The notes beneath the pieces were generated by a model. It worked only from the letters and a program-made list of their open reading frames with translations, made no database searches and was not told where the DNA came from. From assembly GCA_016865505.2 (NCBI GenBank), contig AP025252.1:5540137-5604136 (forward strand): a stretch of DNA of 64,000 nt. Direction: 5' to 3'. This document shows, one piece after another, positions 11,401 through 18,541 of this stretch (its first letter is position 1; each line of letters begins with the position of its first letter). The stretch is from Bryobacterales bacterium F-183 (lineage in GTDB: Bacteria > Acidobacteriota > Terriglobia > Bryobacterales > Bryobacteraceae). A program made the translations under genes and the position numbers.

Positions 11401-11544
11401 GTAGTTCGGGTTAACAGAAGTGACCGGCGTCTGCCGTGCCTGACCCACCGTTCGGGTCGGCGCGGAGTTGTACGGATTCACCGACTGCGCAAACGTCAGC
11501 GCCGCGGAGAAGGCCAGTCCTCCCATTAAAGTTCTTTTTTTCAC
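8482..11544 (-). CDS. Secreted NHL-repeat protein with Solibacter-type C-terminal domain
   Basis: A 1020-residue exported protein with a cleavable signal (about 1-20, LAFSAALTFAQ). Residues 55-760 hold many NHL-like beta-propeller repeats, recognisable by recurring phrases such as LYVADTGNNRVL, NLWVSDPGNNRVLRFP and LYIADSGNNRVLGF, each followed by a VIGQxDF element. The last 230 residues carry the domain known from Solibacter proteins (TIGR03437-like: TVRLFGTGIGKLP, YWGLAPGFVGMFRLDVVVP, VTVWV at the end). NHL propellers usually bind other proteins or ligands, so a surface or secreted binding role is likely. The C-terminal domain's function is unknown. The gene has its own terminator and a 65-nt gap to the MFS gene upstream. 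It is the strongest lineage marker in the window. Confidence 0.9.
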   Translation of the reverse strand: MKKRTLMGGLAFSAALTFAQSVNPYNSAPTRTVGQARQTPVTSVNPNYPEGRELLAPQSVAADTSTNPPTLYVADTGNNRVLAWRDPANAAKGAPADFVIGQRDFFTTLGQGPASPNTELRINAGFSTPTGITVDRAGNLYVADAGNNRVLRFPRPAAQENEIKLADLVIGQRSISSGSTANQGIGPTNRTLSFAPGSVYRVGLAVDPAGNLWVSDPGNNRVLRFPVAQLAPNTLEPTADLVLGQTDFSKTTVVDPPGTVNLQLNKAVLFQPSGLAFDSSNRLYIADARQRVTMWQPPFSTGMSASRVLGTSSDPGLSAQRLGSTGGPPEAIYFIGSDVLVSDSSNNRILRYGPPESWAGEDERNPSPAATLVYGQPDFTQNQPNRGIRGDTRADALANPLGGVVADNFLWIADSGNHRVIGMPVNSLGTATRVLGQQDFQYRGPNRVKRQGLNFVSSLGSLAGIAVDFTSDPPPLYIADSGNNRVLGFRDARNVRVGDLPDLVIGQMDFERSTLNYSTGDPNAVLERGFNAPGGVAVDPDGNLWVADTGNGRVMRFPKPFAQEELSNQRANLCLGQANCFATPQKEATSRTMAAPLGIAFMVNGNVLVSDAVLNRVLQFRKGPNGDFTDGQAAFLVVGQRDFSLSAVSADPDRLNTPRNITIDSSDRLYIADTGNNRIFVRALVGLERSGPQASYLLGTSAPPTAVNVSRETGNIWVTFPSVNQLVRFPEYQSLVFDPSPQPAGDVIPSFAPLNLTLDPQDNPIVAEGINRVAFYYPRVDLRNSANKNRRLIAPGMIALVSRVAGTFGDVSGTTPDDKKWPKDLGDIEVLVDETPSALRSVAYDKIEFQIPTNFDAPKEIELVVRRKSSGQILGAIVIPTEVASPGFFSKDESGVGQVLAINDDGTNNDQANGATRGSTVRLFGTGIGKLPNMPPDGEAVTTETPAPSKPTVVFNSRVLSANDIKYWGLAPGFVGMFRLDVVVPPTAAVNFANPVGIEWRDLLSRDPFAPGVNVTVWVR

Positions 11545-11609
11545 GGATTTATCCCTCGAAGGACGCGCGCGGGATGCGTCTCTTCAGAACATAACATACT
11601 TCCGCTGCT

Positions 11610-12830
11610 CTAGTCCCCGGACGAACGTTCCGGGACTTTCGCCACATCCTTCATCCAAAACACCAAACCGATGGCCGAAAGCCCTGCCGCCGCCAGACCC
11701 CACATATGCAGCATATTCGCGCCAATCAGCACCCCAGCCAGCGCAGGACCCACAATTTGCGACACCGAAGTAATGGACTGTGTGAGCCCGATTACCACTC
11801 CCTGCTCCGACGGACGCGCCCTACGGCTCAGCCCGGACGAGATAATCGGACGCAGCACACCGCTCAAGGCAAGTGTTGTCGTCGCCAGCCCCAGCATCGG
11901 GATATTGGTAGTAAACGCGAGAATCGCCAGTCCCAAAACCTCCGCCAGGAACCCCAGCAGAATCAGACGGCTTTCCGCCACCGTACGCATCACCCGACCG
12001 AGTCCACCCTGGACAAATATGCCGAGAAACCCGGCGTACGCCAGCACGAACCCCACCTCGCGAGTGCCAAACGGTTTCCCTTCGTACGTCAGCCGACGTT
12101 CCGCAAAGAGCCCGAAGCCACCGCTAAACAGAGCGAACCCCAGCGAGTACGCCGCAAACTGCCAGAACAAGGGAGCCAGTGCCGGACGCCGGAAGTACTG
12201 CGCGTACGATCCCCAGTCGAGCACCGAAAGCTTCTTCGCTGCCGGAGGAGCAACAACAGCATCGGCGTCCGGCTCAGGCCGCGGTGGGTTCGCCGGCAAC
12301 AGAAAAACCGTCGCCAGAATACTCGTAAAGGACAGCCCAGCAGCCGTAAACACCGCAGCATGTTCCCCAAAGTTCTGCGCGATCAATCCCGTCGCCGCCG
12401 GCCCGATCAGGAACCCGATGCCAAACGCGATCCCCAGCAGCGCAAACGACTTCGTACGCTCCGATGGCTTCGTTACGTCAGAGATGTAAGCTTGTGCGAC
12501 GGTGATGTTGCCGGCAGTCACTCCGTCCAACACCCGGCTCGCATACGCCATCCAGATATTCTGCGCGAACCCCAGCAACAGGAATCCGGCGAACGTCCCA
12601 ATCTGGCTCGCCAGCAACACCGGCTTACGCCCAATGCGATCCGACAAGCTCCCCAGCGGAGGGCCGGAAAGCAGTTGAAAGAAGGCGTAGATCGAGATCA
12701 TCAGGCCCACCTCAACCGGTGTTGCCCCCAGATGCTGCGCGTAAAAAGGCAGCAGGGGCATCATCATAGTGAGCCCTAAAACATCGACCAGAACGATAAG
12801 GAAGATAGGGATCAGCGGAGAGCGAGACAA
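11610..12830 (-). CDS. MFS transporter, TetA/multidrug-type
   Basis: A 406-residue transporter of the major facilitator superfamily with twelve predicted membrane helices. The signature in the first inter-helix loop, GPPLGSLSDRIGRKPVLL (residues 56-73), is the motif of the tetracycline/H+ antiporter-like group, and the N-terminus IPIFLIVLVDVLGLTMMMPLLP fits it. A second motif-like segment is present in helix 5 (GIGFLIGPAATG). It presumably exports a small hydrophobic compound by proton antiport; the substrate cannot be read from sequence. It is transcribed divergently from the SGNH hydrolase gene, with only 21 nt between starts, so promoters must overlap the coding ends or be shared. Confidence 0.9.
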   Translation of the reverse strand: MSRSPLIPIFLIVLVDVLGLTMMMPLLPFYAQHLGATPVEVGLMISIYAFFQLLSGPPLGSLSDRIGRKPVLLASQIGTFAGFLLLGFAQNIWMAYASRVLDGVTAGNITVAQAYISDVTKPSERTKSFALLGIAFGIGFLIGPAATGLIAQNFGEHAAVFTAAGLSFTSILATVFLLPANPPRPEPDADAVVAPPAAKKLSVLDWGSYAQYFRRPALAPLFWQFAAYSLGFALFSGGFGLFAERRLTYEGKPFGTREVGFVLAYAGFLGIFVQGGLGRVMRTVAESRLILLGFLAEVLGLAILAFTTNIPMLGLATTTLALSGVLRPIISSGLSRRARPSEQGVVIGLTQSITSVSQIVGPALAGVLIGANMLHMWGLAAAGLSAIGLVFWMKDVAKVPERSSGD

Positions 12831-12851
12831 ATCCTATGTTATCTCCGATAT

Positions 12852-13961
12852 ATGCGCCGGGCACTACCTTACATTGCAAGTTTGTTCGTCGGACTCCTAC
12901 TCGGCGAAGCGGCACTGCGTCTCCTCGGCGCCCGGTTCTCCACCTCTTTCTACGTCATTGACCCGGACCTCGGCTGGGCTCTCCGTCCGGGCGTCACTGG
13001 TACGTACACCGGCGAAAGTGTCACCAACATCCAGATCAACTCCGCCGCCATGCGCGACGATCGTGAGTACCCGCAATCGAAGCCCGCAGGCCGGACCCGC
13101 GTCGCCATCCTCGGCGATTCGTTTGCCGAAGCCATGCAGGTCCGCATCGAACAGACCGTCGCCCGCCAGTTGGAAGCCAAACTCGCCTGCCGCCCAAACC
13201 CGGAAGTCCTGAACTTCGGCGTACAGGGTTACGGCACTGCCCAGCAACTTCTGGTCTGGCGCAACAAAGCCAAAGCGTACAAGCCCGACACCGTAGTGCT
13301 GCTCTTCTACACCGGGAACGACCTGTACAACAACGTTCGAGCCCTCAACCCAACCAACGCAAACGCCGCACCGTACTTCACCTACGACACGGCCACCCAA
13401 AAACTCAACTTCGAACCCGCCCTGGCAGAACCCAGCGCCGCCCGTGAAGCCTGGGCCTCTCTGGTGCGAGTCTCAAAACTCGCGCAGTTCGTCACAGACG
13501 CCTTCTACAAACTCGCCCGCCCGGCCACCGATCAAAATCGCGACTACATGGACAAGCTCATCTACCGCGCCCCAGCCACCGGACCCATGCTTCAAGCCTG
13601 GGCCAACACAGAAGCGCTCATCCAACAGTTACGCAGGGAAGTCGAAGCAGAAGGCTCGAAGTTTCTACTGGTCCTCGCCTCCAGCGGCATGCAAGTCCAC
13701 CCGGACCCCGAAATGCGCCGCAAGTTCCTGGAATTCACCGGCGGCGACGATCTCTTCTACACCGAAAAGCGCCTCGACGCCTTCGCAAAGTCCAAAGGGA
13801 TGCAGGTAATCTTCCTCGGCGAATCAATGCAACAAACTGCCGAAAAATCCAGCACCTTCTACTACGGCTTCCCCGGAAACCTCGGCAACGGCCACTGGAA
13901 CGCCGAAGGTCACCGATTCGCCGCCCAAGCAATTAGTGAGTCTATCTGTAAGTCCAACTAA
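12852..13961 (+). CDS. SGNH/GDSL-type hydrolase-like exported protein
   Basis: A 369-residue protein with an N-terminal signal or anchor helix (about 4-25). Block I of the SGNH fold is clear: VAILGDSFAEAMQV, with the nucleophile serine in GDSF. NFGVQGYGTAQ (block II glycine) and YTGNDLYNN (block III asparagine) follow, and the C-terminal block has HWNAEGH. Family members usually have DGHWN here; this protein has NGHWN, so the aspartate of the usual Asp-His pair may be missing. The fold is used by esterases and by cell-surface O-acetyl transferases or esterases such as AlgX-like proteins. The reaction is uncertain, and reduced activity is possible. Confidence 0.85.
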   Translation: MRRALPYIASLFVGLLLGEAALRLLGARFSTSFYVIDPDLGWALRPGVTGTYTGESVTNIQINSAAMRDDREYPQSKPAGRTRVAILGDSFAEAMQVRIEQTVARQLEAKLACRPNPEVLNFGVQGYGTAQQLLVWRNKAKAYKPDTVVLLFYTGNDLYNNVRALNPTNANAAPYFTYDTATQKLNFEPALAEPSAAREAWASLVRVSKLAQFVTDAFYKLARPATDQNRDYMDKLIYRAPATGPMLQAWANTEALIQQLRREVEAEGSKFLLVLASSGMQVHPDPEMRRKFLEFTGGDDLFYTEKRLDAFAKSKGMQVIFLGESMQQTAEKSSTFYYGFPGNLGNGHWNAEGHRFAAQAISESICKSN

Positions 13962-13964
13962 ACC

Positions 13965-14246
13965 TCAAATCAGCTCGAGGCGAATTTCACGCCCGACAAC
14001 TGCAGCCGCTTTCTGGAGCGTCGCCAGCGTAACCGCATCGTTCGAAGGGTCAAGCAGGCGGTCCAGCGATGCTCGGCTGGTTTGCATCTGCTTCGCCATC
14101 TCCGTCTTCGATAAGTGCCGATCCTTCATGGCCTGCGCAATCTGTCTCGCCAGTACTCGCTTGATGGCGTTGGACGAGACCTCTTCATAAATCCCCTCCT
14201 CGCGGAGCCAGTCGTCAAACGATAAACCGATGTTACGCTTTTTCAG
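13965..14246 (-). CDS. HigA-like HTH antitoxin, CTG start
   Basis: A 93-residue protein in the layout of Gp49/HigB-partner antitoxins: an N-terminal KKRNIGLSFDDWLREEGIYEE segment, then an Xre-type helix-turn-helix (about 46-70, SKTEMAKQMQTSRASLDRLL) and NDAVTLATLQKAAA. Upstream the frame is closed by a TGA. The only plausible initiation codon at the family's normal N-terminus is CTG at 14246-14244, overlapping the toxin stop as CTGA. Relatives typically have ATGA at this point, so the start looks like an ATG-to-CTG mutation. A much later ATG (codon 40) would destroy the protein. Antitoxins of this type bind the operon promoter and the toxin; this one is likely poorly translated. The homology is firm, the start less so. 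Confidence 0.75.
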   Translation of the reverse strand: MKKRNIGLSFDDWLREEGIYEEVSSNAIKRVLARQIAQAMKDRHLSKTEMAKQMQTSRASLDRLLDPSNDAVTLATLQKAAAVVGREIRLELI

Positions 14247-14534
14247 TCGTCACTCCCCTTCATCCGCTTCAAGGCCAGTTCGATCTCCGCTCGTGGCGTT
14301 TTCTGGGTTTTCTTTAGAAACCCATGCAAAAGAACCATATGGTCGCCTTCGACGCAAAACAGGATGCGCGCGATTCGTCCATTCGAGAGATCACTTCGAA
14401 CCTCCCAAAGCCCGCGCACCATCGATCGAACCAGTGGCATCCCGATGGGCCATGCGAATTCCACGTGGCAGCCACTCTCGCACCGGCTCACGCCCGCGGT
14501 CAGAACGATAGAAACGTGCGGGCAATCGCTTCAT
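14243..14534 (-). pseudogene. HigB/Gp49-type toxin gene broken by an internal frameshifting deletion
   Basis: From ATG 14534-14532 the frame encodes a textbook HigB/Gp49 N-terminus (MKRLPARFYRSDRGREPVRE, then WL), ending at about 14469. The C-terminal part of the same family continues in another frame from 14464 to the stop at 14243: VEFAWPIGMPLV, GLWEVRSDLSNGRIAR, LFCVEGDHMVLLHGF and KKTQKTPRAEIELALKR. Between the two parts only four bases (CCAC) stand where relatives have about 17 residues. A deletion of roughly 50 nt with a frame change has therefore inactivated the mRNA-cleaving toxin. The antitoxin gene overlaps its 3' end. Confidence 0.8.
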
Positions 14535-14584
14535 GCCGTCTTACGACGATCATAGCGTATCTTTTTTGGTACTCATCCAAGCAC

Positions 14585-14626
14585 AAAAAAGAGGGGCAAG
14601 TCCCGGTCAAGGACCCGCCCCTCTTC
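14585..14626 (-). terminator. Intrinsic terminator after the first Oar-like receptor gene
   Basis: On the minus strand a long stem (AAGAGGGGC with GCCCCTCTT, extended inward by GGGTCC with imperfect pairing) is followed by a run of T. It lies 25 nt beyond the stop at 14651 and separates the receptor gene from the toxin-antitoxin remnant. Confidence 0.85.
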
Positions 14627-14650
14627 TCTAACCCTGAAGCAACTCGCGAG

Positions 14651-17600
14651 TTAGAATTCGTACCGCGCACCAAACTGGAACAGACGAGGTGATCCCAGTT
14701 GCTGCGTGTAAGTACCAAAGTTCGCACGATTCGAAATGCCCCAGTTGATGCTGTTGGGGTCAAACCGTACCGAGTTCGTCACGTTAAAGCCTTCCGCACG
14801 AATCTGCAGCGTGTGCGGATTGTCCTTCACCGTAAACAGCTTGAAGCGCTTCGCAATCGACATGTCGATCGTGAAGATACCGTCGCCGCGAATACCATTG
14901 CGCTGACCCACGTCGCCCGGAAGAGCATCCGAGTAAGCCGCAAAAGCCTGCGCCGGATTCGAGAAGATGTTCGGGTTCGTACCCTGGCCATTCGCGTTCG
15001 TGGCGTTCTTGAACGAGCCGGTGGTCGGAACCGGACCGGTCTGGTTCGCAAACGACAGGATGTTCCAGTTGGTGGGCCAGCCGTTGTCGGACAGGATGCT
15101 ATTCGCAAAGCCCGAAGTCTGACGCCACACACCCGACAACTGCCACCCACCGATCAGAATGTCGCCAAAGTTCGTGACGCCATTCAACCAGCGCTTGCCC
15201 TTGCCCAGCGGCAGTTCCCACACGCCCTGACCGGACACGATGTGCGTCGTGTCATAGTCGGAAACGCCCTTGTTCAAACCGGGGAACCACGCATTGCGGA
15301 TCTGGCCGAACGTACCGCTCTCACCTTCGCGGCCCGACGACAAGTCCGTCGACTTCGACCACGTGTAGTTCAAGTCGAACGAGTAACCGGCTTCAAACCG
15401 CTTACGCACGCTCCACTGCATCGCGTGATAGTTGCCATGGCCGCGCGAACGGGCCGCGGCAAGCGACGAGTACTGCGAATTGAACAGCGCATTCGGACCC
15501 AGGCGGCTGCACGACGGATCGCAATCGAGGTCCGCCGCAACCAGCGCCGTCGTGTAATCCGGTGCATTGTCGCGGAACAGGTTGTACATGTTCTGCGTCG
15601 CGGTCAAACCATTGCCAGCAGCACCCGGCCACATGTTTTCCCAGAACGGAATCCGCTGCACGGCCGAAGTTGGCGTATTCGCAAGGCCCAACTGCGCCAG
15701 GATGCGAGCCGCTTCAAAGTAGGTCTGGCCCGACGTCGGATCCTTCAGGTTGGTCGGCATCGCCAGATCGTCGCGGATCAGCGAACGGCGCGACAGGCGG
15801 CCCACATACGACCCCTGCACGAACCAGCCGCCGCGGTACTCACGGCCCAGCGAGAAGTTCATGTTCATCGTGTACGGTGCCTTGATCGTATCGTCCACAC
15901 CGGTCGTGATCTGGAAGATGTCCGGCTGGCGAACCGGGAAGCCTCCGGGAGGCGCCGCCGGGAAGCCCGAACCAGGCAACTGGAACCAATCGGTAAAGCG
16001 GGGCGAGGTCAGAGCGCTCTGGTTGGCGGGATTCTGCAGCGCGGTCGAAAAGCCCAGCGCCGTCGCGTCCTGCAACCGGGTCAGCGGCTGGCCGATCAGG
16101 TCGTAGTACATGCCAAAGCCGGCGCGGATCGAGGTCTTGCCGGGGCCGCCAAACAGCCACTTGGCAAAGCCGTCGTTGGCCTGCGGCGAGTACGCCAAAG
16201 CCACGCGAGGCTGCCAGTTCTTGAAGTAGTCGTACAGCGGACGTCCACCCTGCTTGTTCGCCAGGTCGTACACGATCACGCCTGCGCCCTGCTGGCTCAA
16301 GCCGCGTTCGGCCAAACCGCCGCGGGCGTCAAACCAGTCGCCCAGCGGGATGCTCGCCGACGTCTGATAGCCGTTGGCTTCGTACACCGGAGGATTCAGC
16401 GAGTAGCGCAGACCAACCGTCACGGTCAGAGCGCGAGTCGCCTTCCAGGTGTCCTGCAGGTACATCTCGTACTCTTCCATGTTGAACTGGCGCGGAATCG
16501 GAGCGCCCTCAGCGAACTTGCCGCCGTTCAGGTCATAGTTGGCGCGAGTGGTCAGCTGCGACATCACACCCAGCAGGTTATTGAACTGCCGGCGGTATGC
16601 CGTGCTGGTGGCCGAGTCCGCAACCTGATAGTTGCCGCCCGTGCCGCTCAACCAGGATGCATTCGATAGCGCGTTGCTGAACGAGTTGGTGGTGTTGCTG
16701 CGGATGTTGCGGATCGTACGGATCACGCCGCCAAACTGCAGCGTATGCGCGCCCTTGGTCCAGTTCAGGTCTTCCGACATCTGGTACACCGGGGTCACGC
16801 GGCGCGTCGCACGGCTCTGCGAATAGCGATCGGAGATGTCGCGCAGGGTCGAGTACGGCGTCGTCTGGAAGCCGGTGTTCTCCACACCCTGGCGGGTCAA
16901 ACCGAAGCGGAAATTGCTGACAATCGTATTCGTCAGCAGCGAGGTCAAACCCAGCGTGTAGCCCTTGGAATTTTCCAGGAACACGTTGGTCGGAGCTTCA
17001 CCCGGCAGGATCGGCAGGCCATTGGCGTACCGGTCGTTCTGCAGGTTGCCGCGGGCAAACACGGAATGCTTGCCGTTCTGGTCCACCTTCCAGTCAAACT
17101 TCAGGATGTAGGTGTTCCAGTCGAGCGGCGTAGCGCCCGTAAAGCGGAAGCCCGTGGTATTCAGGCTGTCACCGGCCAACTGATCGTTCGGCGTGGCCCA
17201 GGTGTTGTACAAACGGATCACGTTCGCGTTCACACCGATGCCAGCCGGGTCAGCGGCGCGAACCTGCGCCGGGCTCAGCTTGCTCACGCCACCGGCGCGA
17301 TTGTTATAGGTAAAGATGCCCTGGCGGACATCCATCGTCGGAACCGTACGCAGCGCTTCGGCAAAGCTACGGTCCTTGCGGGCTTCGTAGTTGCCAAAGA
17401 AGAACAGGCGATTCTTGACGATCGGACCACCCAGCGATGCGCCATAGTTGTTGCGCAGCAGTACTTCGCGCGGCGCGCCGATGCGGTTGCGGAACCAGCT
17501 GTTGGCGCTGGTAATCGTGTTGCGATGGAATTCGTATGCGGAACCGTGCAGCAGGTTGGTGCCGCTCTTGGTCACCAGCGCGACCTGCGCGCCGGACGTA

Positions 17601-18292
17601 CGGCCTTCCTGCGCACCAGCGTTGGTCGTCGTCGTGCGGAACTCCTGCACCGAGTCGGGGGTAACGCGCAGCACAGACGTAAAGGCCGACCGGTTTTCCT
17701 GGTCGTTCACGTCCATACCGTCCAGCGTGACGTTGGCTTGGTCGGACTTGCCGCCGTTCACCGCGCCCGAACGATAGTCGTTCAAGGTACCCGGCTGAGG
17801 CTCAGAGATAAAGGTGACGCCCGGCTGAATCGCCAACAGACCCACCACGTTGCGCGCATTCAACGGCAACTGGATGATCGGGCGGTCGCCAATGGCGTTG
17901 CCGAGCGAAGCGTCGCTGGTGTTCACCTGCGTACCTTCGGCGCTAACAGAAATCGTGGTTTGCGTCTGGCCTACCTTCTCGAACACTACGTTCAGAGTGG
18001 AGGGCGTCGCGACGAGAAGGCGAACTTCGTTGACGGTAACGTCGGAGAAGCCGGAAGCTTTCGCGGTCAGCTTGTACATGCCCGGCGCTACCTGCACAAA
18101 GGAGTAGCGGCCCTGGCTGTCAGACTTGGTTTCGCGATGAAGCCCCGTAGCAGCGTTGTCGAGTTCTAAGGTGGCGTCCGGGATAACTGCGCCGGAGGGG
18201 TCGGTAACTGTACCGGAGACGGATGAGGTTTGGGCTAGGAGTGTAAGTGTGCACAGGCTGCTCAGAACCAGTGCGGACAGGAATCTATTCAT
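14651..18292 (-). CDS. Oar-like TonB-dependent receptor with carboxypeptidase-regulatory domain
   Basis: A 1213-residue outer-membrane protein. After a signal peptide (about 1-20, LALSSLCTLTLLAQ-like) comes a CarboxypepD_reg Ig-like domain (about 22-100: SGTVTDPSGAVIPDATLEL, GRYSFVQVAPGMYKLTA). A plug-like region follows (about 110-240: RPIIQLPLNARNVVGLL, VTLDGMDVNDQENRS). The rest is a large beta-barrel ending in the aromatic signature FGARYEF. The family is expanded in Solibacter-like Acidobacteria and resembles myxobacterial Oar. Such proteins are thought to move large substrates across the outer membrane or act in adhesion. No TonB box is obvious. It has its own terminator and a 249-nt upstream gap, so it is probably a single-gene unit. 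The substrate is unknown. Confidence 0.92.
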   Translation of the reverse strand: MNRFLSALVLSSLCTLTLLAQTSSVSGTVTDPSGAVIPDATLELDNAATGLHRETKSDSQGRYSFVQVAPGMYKLTAKASGFSDVTVNEVRLLVATPSTLNVVFEKVGQTQTTISVSAEGTQVNTSDASLGNAIGDRPIIQLPLNARNVVGLLAIQPGVTFISEPQPGTLNDYRSGAVNGGKSDQANVTLDGMDVNDQENRSAFTSVLRVTPDSVQEFRTTTTNAGAQEGRTSGAQVALVTKSGTNLLHGSAYEFHRNTITSANSWFRNRIGAPREVLLRNNYGASLGGPIVKNRLFFFGNYEARKDRSFAEALRTVPTMDVRQGIFTYNNRAGGVSKLSPAQVRAADPAGIGVNANVIRLYNTWATPNDQLAGDSLNTTGFRFTGATPLDWNTYILKFDWKVDQNGKHSVFARGNLQNDRYANGLPILPGEAPTNVFLENSKGYTLGLTSLLTNTIVSNFRFGLTRQGVENTGFQTTPYSTLRDISDRYSQSRATRRVTPVYQMSEDLNWTKGAHTLQFGGVIRTIRNIRSNTTNSFSNALSNASWLSGTGGNYQVADSATSTAYRRQFNNLLGVMSQLTTRANYDLNGGKFAEGAPIPRQFNMEEYEMYLQDTWKATRALTVTVGLRYSLNPPVYEANGYQTSASIPLGDWFDARGGLAERGLSQQGAGVIVYDLANKQGGRPLYDYFKNWQPRVALAYSPQANDGFAKWLFGGPGKTSIRAGFGMYYDLIGQPLTRLQDATALGFSTALQNPANQSALTSPRFTDWFQLPGSGFPAAPPGGFPVRQPDIFQITTGVDDTIKAPYTMNMNFSLGREYRGGWFVQGSYVGRLSRRSLIRDDLAMPTNLKDPTSGQTYFEAARILAQLGLANTPTSAVQRIPFWENMWPGAAGNGLTATQNMYNLFRDNAPDYTTALVAADLDCDPSCSRLGPNALFNSQYSSLAAARSRGHGNYHAMQWSVRKRFEAGYSFDLNYTWSKSTDLSSGREGESGTFGQIRNAWFPGLNKGVSDYDTTHIVSGQGVWELPLGKGKRWLNGVTNFGDILIGGWQLSGVWRQTSGFANSILSDNGWPTNWNILSFANQTGPVPTTGSFKNATNANGQGTNPNIFSNPAQAFAAYSDALPGDVGQRNGIRGDGIFTIDMSIAKRFKLFTVKDNPHTLQIRAEGFNVTNSVRFDPNSINWGISNRANFGTYTQQLGSPRLFQFGARYEF

Positions 18293-18480
18293 GTTTCCCC
18301 AATCGAGATACTGGCCTCAAGCGCTGACGCGGCGCCGGGTGTTGCTAGCGTTAAGGATACATAAAATTCTCTACACGAGCGTGTAAATTAACGAGCTTTA
18401 ACTGAAACGTAAGCACTTGATTCGCTGTGACTTTTGGGATTTTCACACTTCCAGAAAATGTAAACGATTGGAAAAAAAGC

Positions 18481-18517
18481 AAAACGGCAGATACACCTGT
18501 TTGAGGTGTATCTGCCG
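18481..18517 (-). terminator. Intrinsic terminator of the second Oar-like receptor gene
   Basis: A perfect 14-bp stem (18485-18498 with 18504-18517) with a 5-nt loop, followed on the minus strand by TTTT. It begins 24 nt past the stop at 18542. The remaining part of the gap (18293-18480) is AT-rich and must hold the promoter of the receptor gene starting at 18292; no consensus promoter stands out there. Confidence 0.9.
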
Positions 18518-18541
18518 CTTGCGACAGAGTGAAGATCAGCC

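Noticed and set aside
14699-16669. A 656-codon plus-strand open frame opposite the first Oar-like receptor (and an 823-codon one at 18827-21298, and a 713-codon one at 915-3056)
   Set aside because: All are antisense to clear protein families on the minus strand. They are Arg/His-rich with no recognisable motif, as expected of high-GC shadow frames.
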